From contig NZ_MTKN01000010.1 of NCBI RefSeq assembly GCF_001975825.1, positions 33,819 through 97,818 on the forward strand: DNA of 64,000 nt, read 5' to 3'. Under the pieces are notes generated by a model. That model searched no databases. It was given only the letters and a program-made list of their open reading frames with translations, and was not told the origin of the DNA. Origin of the DNA: [Flexibacter] sp. ATCC 35208 (lineage in GTDB: Bacteria; Bacteroidota; Bacteroidia; Chitinophagales; Chitinophagaceae). The translations under genes were made by a program, and so were the position numbers. Shown piece by piece: positions 1-8,722 of the stretch. Positions within the stretch are counted from its first letter, which is position 1. Every line of letters begins with the position of its first letter.

Positions 1-1479
1 CAGCACATCGAAGATATCTGTAGGAGGGGTAATTTCATTACCACCACACCAGAATGCCAGGGAAGCGTGGTTACGCAGCAGTTTTACCTGGTCCGCAGCG
101 GAGTTGATCCACAGGCGGTGATCATCAGGATATTGTCTGCGGGTCCACTGGTCTTCTTTCTTCATTGGGTCTACCCAACGACCGTTACAGTCGCCGCTCA
201 TCCAGAAGTCCTGGAATACCAGCATACCGTATTTATCACAAGCCTGGAAGAACTCAGGCCTTTCGGTGAGACTACCACCCCATATACGGATCAGGTTCAG
301 GTTCATGTCGCGGTGGAAACGAACTTCTGCATCGTAACGCTCGTTGGTGAAGCGGAACATTGCATCGGAAGTGATCCAGTTACCACCCTTGATGAAGATA
401 TTCTGACCATTTACAGAGATCTCACGGCTTCTGGTGTGCGCATTCCAGAAAGTACGGATTTCGCGTACACCTACAGTGATTTCTTCAGTATCGTCTACTT
501 TGGTATTTTCTACAAACTCTACCTTGCTCTGGTACAGGTTCTGCGGGCCATAACCGGCAGGCCACCAGAGTTTAGGATCTTTCAGTTCCAGGTCGGGCAG
601 TTGTACTTCGGTATGTGCTTTTGGCGCCAGCGTTACTTTGCTGCTCACGGTCACACCACCAATGGTATAACGCAGGGTACCTGCAATGGTTTTTGCAGTA
701 GCGTTATCCAGTTCTGCGCTTACCTTGATTGTAGCAGGGGCCTGCTTGCCTTCCGGCCATCTTGGACCTGGTACATTGGTTACCACGTGTGGGTTGCTGA
801 TGTTCACAGCACCTGTTTTTTCGATGGTCACCTTGTCCCATATGCCGGTATTACGATCGCGCATGGGCTGAATCCAGTCCCAACCCGCGGTGTACTGAGG
901 GCCTACGTTTTTTGCAATCGTACCATCGCCACCCTGGCCACCATTAGGATTACCAATATTGACAGGTGGATATACGATCACCGCCAGGCGGTTTTTGCCA
1001 TCCTTTGCGAGGAAGGAAGTAATGTTGTAAGAATGACGGATGTAGGTACCGTAGTGGGTAGTCGCGTTCAGGCGGTGACCGTTCAGGTAGATATCGCAAC
1101 CGTCGTTTACGCCTCTGAAGTGCAGCCAAACCTGGCGGTCAGCAGCAGGAGTCGCTTCTGAGAAGTCTTTTACGAACCAGTAAGTATAATGATCGCGCCC
1201 TGTGGTATAGATATCAGGTATACGTTCATTATTCATTCCATAGAAAGGATCTGGAACAAGTTTGTTGTTCAGTAACGTCGTTAAGACGGTACCCGGCACA
1301 GTAGCTGGTAACCAGCCTTTGAGCCCATAGGCAGGTGTTGACAGTGCTTCGCCCTTTACAGTGACGTCGGATACATTTGCACATTCCCAGCCACTATTAA
1401 GTTCATATTGGCTTTGCGCCATCAATTGTAAAAAGGGTGCCAGTAAGAGACCTGTCACATTCAGTAGTTTCCGGACCAT
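1..1479 (-). CDS. Glycoside hydrolase family 2 protein (beta-mannosidase / exo-glucosaminidase-like), 3' end outside window
   Basis: The minus strand reads without a stop from an ATG at 1479 to the left edge, about 493 residues. The N-terminus MVRKLLNVTG... ending at LMAQ is a signal peptide, so the enzyme is exported. The jelly-roll sugar-binding domain comes first (WLPATVPGTV, then WLHFRGVNDGCDIYLNG), followed by the Ig-like domain and the start of the TIM barrel (IFIKGGNW, LIRIWGGS). The barrel carries WCGGNE, whose Glu is the expected GH2 acid/base. The nucleophile lies beyond the edge. This domain order fits GH2 exo-beta-glucosaminidases and beta-mannosidase-like enzymes, which remove sugars from the non-reducing end. 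The exact substrate cannot be told here. A good promoter lies about 50 bp upstream. The plus-strand open frame over this gene is a shadow. Confidence 0.9.
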   Translation of the reverse strand, partial: MVRKLLNVTGLLLAPFLQLMAQSQYELNSGWECANVSDVTVKGEALSTPAYGLKGWLPATVPGTVLTTLLNNKLVPDPFYGMNNERIPDIYTTGRDHYTYWFVKDFSEATPAADRQVWLHFRGVNDGCDIYLNGHRLNATTHYGTYIRHSYNITSFLAKDGKNRLAVIVYPPVNIGNPNGGQGGDGTIAKNVGPQYTAGWDWIQPMRDRNTGIWDKVTIEKTGAVNISNPHVVTNVPGPRWPEGKQAPATIKVSAELDNATAKTIAGTLRYTIGGVTVSSKVTLAPKAHTEVQLPDLELKDPKLWWPAGYGPQNLYQSKVEFVENTKVDDTEEITVGVREIRTFWNAHTRSREISVNGQNIFIKGGNWITSDAMFRFTNERYDAEVRFHRDMNLNLIRIWGGSLTERPEFFQACDKYGMLVFQDFWMSGDCNGRWVDPMKKEDQWTRRQYPDDHRLWINSAADQVKLLRNHASLAFWCGGNEITPPTDIFDVL

Positions 1480-1528
1480 AGTTATGCATGAAAGTTTAGA
1501 AGGCAATATTGCCTGTTCACTGTTCTGA

Positions 1529-1560
1529 CAAAAATATACGTTGGAATTCCAAAATCAAAA
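1529..1560 (-). promoter_or_regulatory. Bacteroidota-type promoter of the GH2 gene
   Basis: On the minus strand a TTTTG box (1556-1560) is followed 19 nt later by TATTTTTG (1529-1536). This matches the Bacteroidota housekeeping pattern TTTG-N19-TAnnTTTG. It leaves a 5' leader of about 40 nt before the ATG at 1479. Confidence 0.6.
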
Positions 1561-1628
1561 TGATGCTGATTAGTTAGGTCAAATATGAATTACAAAAGGA
1601 GAATTACGTATTAGAAAGGGGGAAATAA

Positions 1629-1656
1629 AAAAGCCCCTTTGGTTAAAGGAGCTTTT
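1629..1656 (-). terminator. Terminator of the 134-aa lipoprotein gene
   Basis: A 12-bp stem with one mismatch (AAAAGCcCCTTT paired with AAAGGaGCTTTT) and a GGTT loop is followed on the minus strand by a T-rich stretch. It sits 15 bp after the stop codon of the lipoprotein gene. Confidence 0.65.
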
Positions 1657-1670
1657 AAAATACGTTTTTA

Positions 1671-2075
1671 TTATTCTGCTTGTGAAGCAACTAATACTAT
1701 TTTAAGATAAAGGTCGCCAGGAGGATCTACTGTTGTACCGGTAGCGCCCTGAATTTCAAGATAGAGTACGCCTGGTTTGTAGGTGTATACAATACTGGAA
1801 CCATTGTACACATCTGGTAAAGCTTCCCAGGTAGTACCATCACCGGAAATATATGCTAATACGCCATCAGTCTGGTTTGTACTTTCATTAATTTCAGGCA
1901 TATTAATCTGTGCATAGTAAGTTTTTGTAGTCTGGTCATATTGCCAGGCAGTGGAGGCAACAGATGTCTGAATTGTAATGTTAGGAACCTCTTGTGTGAT
2001 GTACTCTTTTTTACAGCCAGAAACAAGGGACCCCAGGCCTAATACCAGTACAGCAAGCAATAATTTAGTTTTCAT
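1671..2075 (-). CDS. Small hypothetical lipoprotein
   Basis: 134 residues. The N-terminus MKTKLLLAVLVLGLGSLVSGC is a lipoprotein signal with the lipobox VSGC, so the mature protein starts at Cys21 and is probably anchored in the outer membrane or periplasm. The rest is acidic, rich in Thr, Gln and Tyr, and looks like a small beta-sandwich. No catalytic motif was recognised. The gene stands alone between the GH2 and HEAT-repeat genes, with its own terminator downstream. Function unknown. Confidence 0.75.
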   Translation of the reverse strand: MKTKLLLAVLVLGLGSLVSGCKKEYITQEVPNITIQTSVASTAWQYDQTTKTYYAQINMPEINESTNQTDGVLAYISGDGTTWEALPDVYNGSSIVYTYKPGVLYLEIQGATGTTVDPPGDLYLKIVLVASQAE

Positions 2076-2153
2076 AAATAAGCATGTATTGATTAATTAC
2101 AGAATAAGGAACATATATCCTAATCTTCAAATACGATGCCATATTTTGTAGAA

Positions 2154-3596
2154 TTAACTTCCTTCTATTGCTTTCAATGTTTTTTCTGCCTGCTCTTTTA
2201 CAGCCGGGTTTGCACTTTGCGTCATCGCCACTACCCTTGCTTTCATCTCTTCGGCTTTGCGTTCTGCCAGTACCTGCAGGAGTGCAATCTGCATAAGCGG
2301 TGGTTTATTTTGCAGAGAGATGCCTGCCGTAGAAGCGACCATATTACTCCGCATTGTGAGCAAAACATCCCTGATTAAAAAAATCGTACTACTGTCCACG
2401 CGATTCATTTCATACACCAGCGCAGCGATCATAGTGGTATTGCCTAACATGCCTGCTGCTTTGATAGCTGCCGTTTTTACGACCATATTACTATCGTTCA
2501 GTGCTGCCTGTATCACTCTTGTGGCAGTACGCTGACGGCTCTCGCCAAGCAATAATAGTATGCCTGCTTTCACTTCATCTTTTTCTCTTACTACTCTGTC
2601 TATCCAGTAATTGGTATTGGAAGTATTCAGGTTCTTTGCCGCCATCTTCAATGCTGCTGATCTGAAAGCGGGATCAGGATCTGCAGCTGCATCGCCTAAT
2701 ATCCTGTTGGCATCATTGAACCTCACGGTCACCATGATTTGCAGTGCAGCAATCCTGGCAGGCAACTGTGCAGGTGATTTACATTCTTTCAGCAGGCGGG
2801 CAGCAATTTTTCTTGCAGGTTCCTGTGGCCAGTTTTCCGCCATGCGCTGTGCAAATAATATATACGCTGCCGTTGCATTCATGCTGTCGTATACATATCC
2901 TGCTCTTGCCGCTGCAGCACGTAACAAAGAATCACTGCTTTCATTGCCTATGTTGGCAATCGCCATCAAAGCAACCCTGCGTTGACGCAGGTCTTTTGTA
3001 TTTGCCAGTGCTGTCACCGCATCGAGGCCGCTCAGGTAACGGAGTTCTCCGATGGCATTGATCAGCGCTATTTTGCTATTGCCTTTTGCTTTTGATAAGG
3101 CATATACCAAAGTTGGTTTCGCCACCGGCCCACCAATTTGTATCAAGGCCCTTGCTGCAGCATCGCACAATGGCTCCTGCACCAGGTAAGGGGCAATAGT
3201 AGCAGCGGCGACGTCATTGCCACATAACTGTAACTGGCTGATCAGAAAATTTTTGGCGGGGATTGACGGCACCCATTTCAATGCCCTGCACCAGGCTTTT
3301 ACAGCCGTTTTACGGGCAGAATCCTGCAGGGCGGCAGTGATATACCTTGTATACGCTGTGAGGGCATATTGCACTCTTATATTCCCGGTCTGCGACATCA
3401 TCGCGAGTGTAGTCAGTCCCTCTTCTCCCAGCTTTTCCAGTTGTTTCATGGAGATGTTTTTCAGACTATCGTTGGGTGATGGCATTTCCTGAAGGATCGC
3501 ATTGATCCGGGTAGCATAGGGAGATGGTTTCCCCTGCCCAGCTGTATATAGTATAGGGAAGAGGATAAATAATATAATCAGTTTCGAACGCCTCAT
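2154..3596 (-). CDS. Secreted HEAT-repeat protein
   Basis: 480 residues with an N-terminal signal peptide (MRRSKLIILFILFPILYTAG, then QGK). The remainder is a run of alpha-helical HEAT-type repeats with recurring segments such as LINAIGELRYLSGLDAVTAL and AIKAAGMLGNTTMIAAL, each a pair of helices ending in a small/hydrophobic pattern. No catalytic centre is visible, and such solenoids usually bind protein partners or sit next to oxidoreductase or dehydrogenase domains. The start lies 9 bp downstream of the stop of the Gfo/Idh/MocA gene, so the two are very likely one operon and may act together in export-dependent sugar metabolism. That link is inferred from position only. Confidence 0.8.
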   Translation of the reverse strand: MRRSKLIILFILFPILYTAGQGKPSPYATRINAILQEMPSPNDSLKNISMKQLEKLGEEGLTTLAMMSQTGNIRVQYALTAYTRYITAALQDSARKTAVKAWCRALKWVPSIPAKNFLISQLQLCGNDVAAATIAPYLVQEPLCDAAARALIQIGGPVAKPTLVYALSKAKGNSKIALINAIGELRYLSGLDAVTALANTKDLRQRRVALMAIANIGNESSDSLLRAAAARAGYVYDSMNATAAYILFAQRMAENWPQEPARKIAARLLKECKSPAQLPARIAALQIMVTVRFNDANRILGDAAADPDPAFRSAALKMAAKNLNTSNTNYWIDRVVREKDEVKAGILLLLGESRQRTATRVIQAALNDSNMVVKTAAIKAAGMLGNTTMIAALVYEMNRVDSSTIFLIRDVLLTMRSNMVASTAGISLQNKPPLMQIALLQVLAERKAEEMKARVVAMTQSANPAVKEQAEKTLKAIEGS

Positions 3597-3605
3597 GGTA
3601 CATGG

Positions 3606-4841
3606 TTATTTCCAGGTGGTGCGCAGGGGCTGGTTCAGCAACCTGTTTGCACCTTCATCGAACAGGAAAGTTTGTTTTTCAGGATCATATTGGAGAGAGC
3701 GGCCCAGCTGAAGGGCGATCTTTCCCATATTGACAAGTGTACAGGAACGATGTCCGTTTTCTTCGTTTGTCACGAAGGTTTGTCTTTCTTTTACCGCTTT
3801 CACAAAATCAGTGATAGCCAGTGGTGGTTCAGGAAAGTTGGCCAGGCGTTTTTCCAGGTCAGGGATATCTGATCTGAAATCAGCATACAGTTTACCATTG
3901 GGTCCGGAAATGAAGGGGGCATTTGCATCCCGGCCTTCCGGGTCCAGGATGATCTTGCTGCCATCCTGGTAGGTAAAGGTGATCTTCTGCCAGGTACCTA
4001 CGGCATCCGGGTGTTGTAACGGTGTTTCCACCTCTACCTCAATCGGACTGGTTTCATCTTTATCCAACAGGTATTGCACAGGATCGAGGTAATGTTGCCC
4101 TGTTTCACCCAGCACGCCTGCTCCATAATCCCAATATCCACGAAAGTTCTGTATCCGGTTGATATTGTAGGGTTTATAGGGTGCAGGTCCCAACCAGCGG
4201 TCATAGTTCAGGGTTGCCGGCACAGGTTGAACCGGCAGGTTGGTTAAACCGGTATACTCACCAGGCCAGGTAAAACCCGTATGTGGTGCCAGGGTGATGG
4301 TGAGCGGCCAACCCAGTAGACCGCTGAAGGTCAGCTTCTTCAATTTTCTGACAGGAATATTAGTCCCGTAAAAGTTCCCATCTATGCGGTGGTTCATATT
4401 GAGCCGGAAGATGCGGCCATAGGTTTGCACGGCATTGACCACCTGCTTTCCTTCGGCAATGGAATGGGTCATCGGGGTTTCGCACCAGATGTCCTTCCCT
4501 GCGGCGGCGGCTTCCATAGCAATGAGGCCATGCCAGTGTGGTGGCGTGGCAATATGTACGATGTCGACATCCTTTTGTAAAAGAAGGTGCCGGTAGTCGT
4601 CGAAGGTTTTGACTTTTTTGTCTGTGAGGAGTTTACTTTTATCTACATCACAAATAGCGGTGAGGCGTGTACCGGCGTAGTCTATATGCTGATGGCCGGC
4701 GACACCCATACCGATCACACCTTTGGTCAGCTGGTCGCTGGGGGCAAGGTAGCCACGGCCCAACACATGCCGGGGAATGATAGTAAAGGCAACTACCGTT
4801 CCGGCTATATTTTTCAGGAAATCACGTCTATGGTTTGGCAT
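3606..4841 (-). CDS. Gfo/Idh/MocA-family oxidoreductase with Tat-like signal
   Basis: 411 residues from the ATG at 4841; the longer open frame upstream would overlap the divergent AraC gene and lacks family features. Residues 1-30 (NHRRDFLKNIAG followed by a hydrophobic stretch) resemble a twin-arginine signal. The Rossmann fold is recognisable at GVIGMGVAGHQHID and ICDVDKSK, with VHIATPPHWH before the usual catalytic motif. At that motif the protein reads E121-T122-P123, where the family normally has EKP with a catalytic lysine. The C-terminal substrate-binding sheet follows (NRIQNFRGYWDYGAGVLGETG). Members oxidise or epimerise sugars and cyclitols with NAD(P). The substrate is unknown and the Lys-to-Thr change makes activity uncertain. 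Shared operon with the HEAT-repeat gene. Confidence 0.85.
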   Translation of the reverse strand: MPNHRRDFLKNIAGTVVAFTIIPRHVLGRGYLAPSDQLTKGVIGMGVAGHQHIDYAGTRLTAICDVDKSKLLTDKKVKTFDDYRHLLLQKDVDIVHIATPPHWHGLIAMEAAAAGKDIWCETPMTHSIAEGKQVVNAVQTYGRIFRLNMNHRIDGNFYGTNIPVRKLKKLTFSGLLGWPLTITLAPHTGFTWPGEYTGLTNLPVQPVPATLNYDRWLGPAPYKPYNINRIQNFRGYWDYGAGVLGETGQHYLDPVQYLLDKDETSPIEVEVETPLQHPDAVGTWQKITFTYQDGSKIILDPEGRDANAPFISGPNGKLYADFRSDIPDLEKRLANFPEPPLAITDFVKAVKERQTFVTNEENGHRSCTLVNMGKIALQLGRSLQYDPEKQTFLFDEGANRLLNQPLRTTWK

Positions 4842-4967
4842 AGGATCTTCTATAATGATCACGAGGGGACAAGATATGCATTTTTTATAAATATAAAGTT
4901 TTGGCCTCCTATCTGGAAAAATTTTACTTAAATTAGGGCTAGCCCTGAACCATTGAACACAAATTCC

Positions 4968-5306
4968 ATGTCTAACAATCATCACGAAAAAGTAATTGCC
5001 AGCATTAGCGAATACCTGCTACTCAACCTGAATAAGCCGGTCAGTATTTCACAACTAGCTCATTCTCACTACATCAGTGAGTCAAAGCTCAAACAGGATT
5101 TCAAAAAATACAAGCAGCTTTCCCTGATAAACTGGTTATTGGAGCAAAGAATGCAAAAGGCTTTTCAGCTTTTACAACAATCGGATAGTAAAATTTCCGA
5201 TATTGCGGAGGAAGTCGGGTATAGTAATGTATCCAGTTTCAACCGGGAGTTTAGGAAACATTATGCCTGTTCTCCCCAGGAAATCAGGAATGGAAATAGT
5301 GAATAA
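4968..5306 (+). CDS. AraC-family HTH protein, DNA-binding domain only
   Basis: 112 residues starting at the ATG at 4968 (a TTG five codons upstream is a weaker choice). The whole protein is the two-HTH AraC domain: SISQLAHSHYISESKLKQDF is the first HTH and ISDIAEEVGYSNVSSFNREF the second, followed by the usual PQEIR tail. There is no ligand-binding domain, unlike most 250-300-residue family members. It is transcribed divergently from the Gfo/Idh/MocA-HEAT operon across 126 bp, so a local regulatory role is likely but inferred. Confidence 0.9.
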   Translation: MSNNHHEKVIASISEYLLLNLNKPVSISQLAHSHYISESKLKQDFKKYKQLSLINWLLEQRMQKAFQLLQQSDSKISDIAEEVGYSNVSSFNREFRKHYACSPQEIRNGNSE

Positions 5307-5523
5307 GTAAAACCATTCGGGGATTTTTAGCGTACATATACTCAGTGCCAAAAAAAATCTGCATTTTTCTTTGAAATCAGCAGCCTTGCCGAAAGAATTA
5401 TCAGACAAGCACTTATATCTGTAGTACGTTATAATTAAGACTGTTCCCTGTAATTTTTACAAATCATTAACAGCCGTATTCGAAGTTTATTTTCTAAAAA
5501 CAGCAATGTGTTTAGTAGTTTTG

Positions 5524-5855
5524 CCCCGCTTATGAAGTAATCGGTTACGATAGTCAGGCAGGCAGAATAGTATAAAGTGAGTGCATAACGTGTCATGCGA
5601 ATCATAAAGATCTGGAGCTAATAACCGACAGGATACGTTGGGTTCTTATTGTTCCAATCTAATTATTATACATGTCGCCACTTTATATGCAAAACGAAAG
5701 ACACCAGACTACAACAATGCACAATGCTTTCCAAATTACCATCGCGTAATCAAACATATTTACATAGTGCCTTGAAAAAGGGGCTATAACCTTCGTTTAC
5801 GAACAATGCAAAATGAAATACCGGTACTTTAGTCCTTTAGTGCCGGTTTTTTTTT
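5524..5855 (+). ncRNA. Candidate non-coding RNA, or long 3' region, ending in a strong terminator
   Basis: The 560 bp between the AraC gene and 5866 hold no convincing ORF. A TAGTTTTG box (5516-5523) matches the Bacteroidota -7 consensus, with a poor TTTC at about the right distance upstream. A strong Rho-independent terminator with its T-tract on the plus strand ends at 5855. A transcript of about 330 nt is therefore possible. The sequence was not recognised as tmRNA, 6S RNA, SRP RNA or RNase P. It could equally be the 3' UTR of the AraC gene. Confidence 0.3.
5821..5855 (+). terminator. Strong Rho-independent terminator
   Basis: The arms CCGGTACT and AGTGCCGG (one G-T pair) enclose a short loop and are followed by nine T residues on the plus strand. 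It terminates rightward transcription 515 bp after the AraC stop codon, where no plus-strand gene is seen. Confidence 0.8.
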
Positions 5856-5865
5856 GTCCGTATCT

Positions 5866-6063
5866 TTAGTAGGAAGGTCTATTAGATCTGCTCTTTTCAG
5901 GGGTATTCTCAAGACGTTCATCCAGTTGCTCATCGCTCATTTCTCTTTCTGATTCGTCCAGCGGACGTTCTGCCTCTTCAAATGCTCCACCCGAACCAGT
6001 GTGCAAAATTTCGTTTTCTTTTGGTGAGCCGGTCGACGCGCCGGTGTCGTTCACGTAAATCAT
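5866..6063 (-). CDS. Small acidic hypothetical protein
   Basis: 65 residues from the ATG at 6063; a TTG eight codons upstream gives the longer reading. The sequence begins MIYVNDTGASTGSPKENEI and is hydrophilic, with many Glu, Asp, Ser and Arg residues. There is no signal peptide, membrane segment or known motif, and it is probably disordered. The shape resembles short conserved hypothetical proteins of Chitinophagaceae, but no function can be given. Confidence 0.55.
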   Translation of the reverse strand: MIYVNDTGASTGSPKENEILHTGSGGAFEEAERPLDESEREMSDEQLDERLENTPEKSRSNRPSY

Positions 6064-6162
6064 TGGTATACACGTTTTTCCATTCAAAGGATCAATAACA
6101 ATGCTAATCTAATAAAAATCGTGGGTATTCCATAATGGTAGGGCTTTAACTCTATATTAAGA

Positions 6163-6189
6163 GCGGGGTTTTGCCGTGCAAAACCCCGC
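6163..6189 (-). terminator. Hairpin after the SGNH esterase gene
   Basis: A perfect 11-bp stem (GCGGGGTTTTG paired with CAAAACCCCGC) starts 8 bp beyond the esterase stop codon on the minus strand. The run of Ts after it is weak. Confidence 0.6.
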
Positions 6190-6196
6190 AGATCTG

Positions 6197-6988
6197 TTAT
6201 TTTAATAATTTAATAATCCCCTTACCCCACAGTTTTCCAAGGCTCTCTGCCCCTACCTTGTTGGGATGCAGATAAAATACGCCCTGCCAGCCTTCTTCTG
6301 CCTGCAATTCTGCTGCCGCATGTTGCTTAAAGTACCCAAATCCCTGTTTATCACCTACAATCACCTGACCGGGTTTGGTTCTTCCATACTCCTTCACCAG
6401 GTTGCCTACCTCCGGGAAATAGGTTTGCAAACGGTCCAGACCACGCTGTAAATAGATAGCACCATTGTAAGTATTCGGGCTATACCAGATAGGCAAATGA
6501 ATGACCACCCTGCTGTCGGGAAAATCCGTCAGCAACTGGTCTATAATCGCCTGTAAGTTCTTTTTATAGTTTTCGGGAGACACTGGCGCTCCATTGGGCC
6601 CTTCTACGGCACTATCATTGGTACCCAGATCAATAGAAAATACTAACAATGCATCTTTGTCTGCCTTATAAGCTTCAGCCGCAGCTTCTACTTTTTTAAA
6701 TGCTTTGCCGGTAGCTGGCAGAAAATCTACTGTGGTGTAACCGCTTACGCCCTGGTTGGAAAAATTCACCTTTCCCACTCCTTCCTGTGTTTGTAGCCAC
6801 TCCACCGTTCGTACCGGCGGTGCCTCCTTGTCAGGTTCCTTTAGCGTGGCTCCATGCGTAATGCTGTTACCAATAAATACAATGTTCAGATTAGTGGCGG
6901 CTTTCTTTTGCGCCATTGTTGGAAGCTGGGCAATCACCAGCATGAGCAGGTATACACCTGCCCGTTGGCCATAGGTTCTCATATACAT
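6197..6988 (-). CDS. Secreted SGNH/GDSL-type esterase
   Basis: 263 residues with a signal peptide ending near MAQ. The family blocks are present: GNSIT with the nucleophile Ser42 (block I), NQGVSG supplying the oxyanion Gly (block II), LGTND (block III), and FYLHPNKVG with the catalytic His (block V). The family hydrolyses acyl or acetyl esters on carbohydrates and lipids; sialate or xylan O-acetylesterase-like activity would fit the glycosidase-rich surroundings, but the substrate is unknown. The ATG at 6982, two codons in, is an equally good start. It lies 6 bp after the receiver-kinase gene, so it may be cotranscribed with the chemosensory operon. Confidence 0.85.
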   Translation of the reverse strand: MYMRTYGQRAGVYLLMLVIAQLPTMAQKKAATNLNIVFIGNSITHGATLKEPDKEAPPVRTVEWLQTQEGVGKVNFSNQGVSGYTTVDFLPATGKAFKKVEAAAEAYKADKDALLVFSIDLGTNDSAVEGPNGAPVSPENYKKNLQAIIDQLLTDFPDSRVVIHLPIWYSPNTYNGAIYLQRGLDRLQTYFPEVGNLVKEYGRTKPGQVIVGDKQGFGYFKQHAAAELQAEEGWQGVFYLHPNKVGAESLGKLWGKGIIKLLK

Positions 6989-6994
6989 GACAGT

Positions 6995-8089
6995 TTATCT
7001 CCGCCACTGGAAGTAGAAACAGCTACCCTCGCCTAAACGGGATTCCACCCACACCTTGCCTCCCTGTGTTTCCACCAGTAATTTGAGGATATTTAATCCT
7101 ATCCCTGTGCCTTTGTCATCATCTTTGTCTACCTTTTCAAACAACCTAAAGATTCTTTCATTGTCCTTATCCTCTATGCCAGGACCATTGTCCTTCACAT
7201 AAAAATTATAAAACTCACCATCCGGTGTACCCCCCACACTGATCTCTGCTAAAGCTTTATCATTATATTTAATCGCATTACTCAGTAAGTTCTGGAATAC
7301 CTGTTGCAGTTTTTGTCTGCTGGTATGTAATACAGGCAGGTTCGTTCCCATCTGGATGTGTACATGTGCCGGGGGGAACAACAGTTTGATCAACTGCTGC
7401 AACAACTCGTTTACATCCACATCTTCTGTCTTGTTGGAGAACTGGTGTTCCTTGCTGTAGTCTAGAATGGCTGTGATCATATCTGCCATCTGGGTAGCGG
7501 CATTCACAGACATATCCATATACTCCGTCAGCATAGGGGATACCTTGATCCCATCTTCCTCCTGCATCAGCATCAGCAAACCGGTAATACCGGAAAGCGG
7601 TGTTTTCAGATCATGTGCTACCACATGCATAAAGCGCTCCAGCTGTCCATTGATCTGCTCTTTCTCTTTCAGTGTCTGCTTCAGTTCATCCTGATAGAAA
7701 TATAATTGTTCGAATACATTTACCTTGGCTCTGGTCACATTGATGTCCAGGGGCTTTGACAGATAGTCTACCGCTCCTATTTTAAATCCTTCCAGCACAT
7801 AGTATTCGTCTTTATTGATGGCTGTCACAAAAATGATGGAGATGTTCCGTGTTTTAGGGTTGGCTTTTAGTAACCGGGCTACTTCAAAACCGTCCATATC
7901 CGGCATCTGCACATCCAGCATAATCAACCCAATATCGTCATGCTTTAATACCAACTTCAATGCTTCATTGCCCGATGAAGCCTGTATAAAAGTCCTGTTA
8001 TCCGCCAGCAGCATCTGTTCCAGCGATAATAAATTCTCCAATCTATCGTCTACAAGCAGGATGGTAAATTTTTTAGTCATAATACTCAT
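6995..8089 (-). CDS. Receiver-histidine kinase hybrid (REC-HisKA-HATPase)
   Basis: 364 residues and no membrane segment. An N-terminal receiver (ILLVDDRLENL, phosphoacceptor Asp in IMLDVQMPDMDG, Lys in YLSKPLD) is followed by a short coiled coil. The dimerisation domain has its phospho-His in VVAHDLKTPLSG. The ATPase domain shows N (NLLSNAIKYND), G1 (DNGPGIED) and G2 (GTGIGLNI) boxes. The receiver-first order suggests that upstream phosphorelay controls the kinase. It is the last signalling gene of a minus-strand operon with CheB, CheR and a large hybrid kinase. No DNA-binding output is present. Confidence 0.93.
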   Translation of the reverse strand: MSIMTKKFTILLVDDRLENLLSLEQMLLADNRTFIQASSGNEALKLVLKHDDIGLIMLDVQMPDMDGFEVARLLKANPKTRNISIIFVTAINKDEYYVLEGFKIGAVDYLSKPLDINVTRAKVNVFEQLYFYQDELKQTLKEKEQINGQLERFMHVVAHDLKTPLSGITGLLMLMQEEDGIKVSPMLTEYMDMSVNAATQMADMITAILDYSKEHQFSNKTEDVDVNELLQQLIKLLFPPAHVHIQMGTNLPVLHTSRQKLQQVFQNLLSNAIKYNDKALAEISVGGTPDGEFYNFYVKDNGPGIEDKDNERIFRLFEKVDKDDDKGTGIGLNILKLLVETQGGKVWVESRLGEGSCFYFQWRR

Positions 8090-8140
8090 GGGCTCTCTTT
8101 TAACGGCTAGTCTTATTTATATATACGAAGAAAACATTAC

Positions 8141-8704
8141 TCACGGTTCATTAATTATAAATTTTATTATATCTTCAACTGACAGTACTTGAATCCCTTT
8201 GCACATTTCTATAGCGGCCAGTGGCATCGCCTCGAACGCGGCAGTAGCCGGATCCTGTACAATGCCGGTACCGCCTGCAGCGATAATATCGTACATACCT
8301 GCGGCGCCGTCTTTGTTGGCTCCACTCAATAAAATGGCCAGTGCGCTGCTGCCATATACCTCTGCCACACAGCTAAATGTCATGTCAATTGAAGGCCGGC
8401 TATAATTGACCAGTTCTGAATAATCCAGCATAAAGGTCTTATCAGCTTCCAGCATCAGGTGATAATTTTGTGGTGCCAGATAAATGTTGCGGGGTTTTAC
8501 AGCTTCTTTATCTTCAGGTTCAATAATTCTTCTTTTGTTGGATAGTAACCGGCCCATTTCACTCTGCACATTGCGGAGCCGGTGCAATACGATAACAACA
8601 GGCGTCTGCACATAATCGGGCAATGCATCGAGAATGCTGGTTAATACAGCGATGCTACCGGCTGACCCTCCGATTGTGATAATATCGTACTTTTTGTTCT
8701 TCAT
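8141..8704 (-). CDS. cheB: CheB-type methylesterase catalytic domain
   Basis: 187 residues, the catalytic domain alone without the usual N-terminal receiver. GGSAGS carries the nucleophile Ser, IVLHR the His, and LSGANKDGAAG the Asp of the triad. CheB enzymes demethylate or deamidate glutamates of chemoreceptors. No chemoreceptor, CheA or CheW is present in the window, so the substrate is probably not a classical chemoreceptor. It sits between a CheR gene (18 bp gap) and a receiver-kinase gene, which fits a CheB/CheR pair serving a histidine-kinase pathway. Confidence 0.9.
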   Translation of the reverse strand: MKNKKYDIITIGGSAGSIAVLTSILDALPDYVQTPVVIVLHRLRNVQSEMGRLLSNKRRIIEPEDKEAVKPRNIYLAPQNYHLMLEADKTFMLDYSELVNYSRPSIDMTFSCVAEVYGSSALAILLSGANKDGAAGMYDIIAAGGTGIVQDPATAAFEAMPLAAIEMCKGIQVLSVEDIIKFIINEP

Positions 8705-8722
8705 AAATTTACAACATCCGGT

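Noticed and set aside
67..1161. Long plus-strand open frame of 364 residues at the left edge
   Set aside because: It is antisense to the GH2 gene, has no recognisable protein features, and the minus strand gives a complete family match with signal peptide.
3606..4985. Longer start for the oxidoreductase
   Set aside because: The extra 48 residues overlap the AraC gene and precede the obvious Tat-like N-terminus at 4841.
5524..5855. tmRNA or 6S RNA
   Set aside because: No tag-peptide frame, tRNA-like ends or long rod-like pairing of the two ends could be seen.
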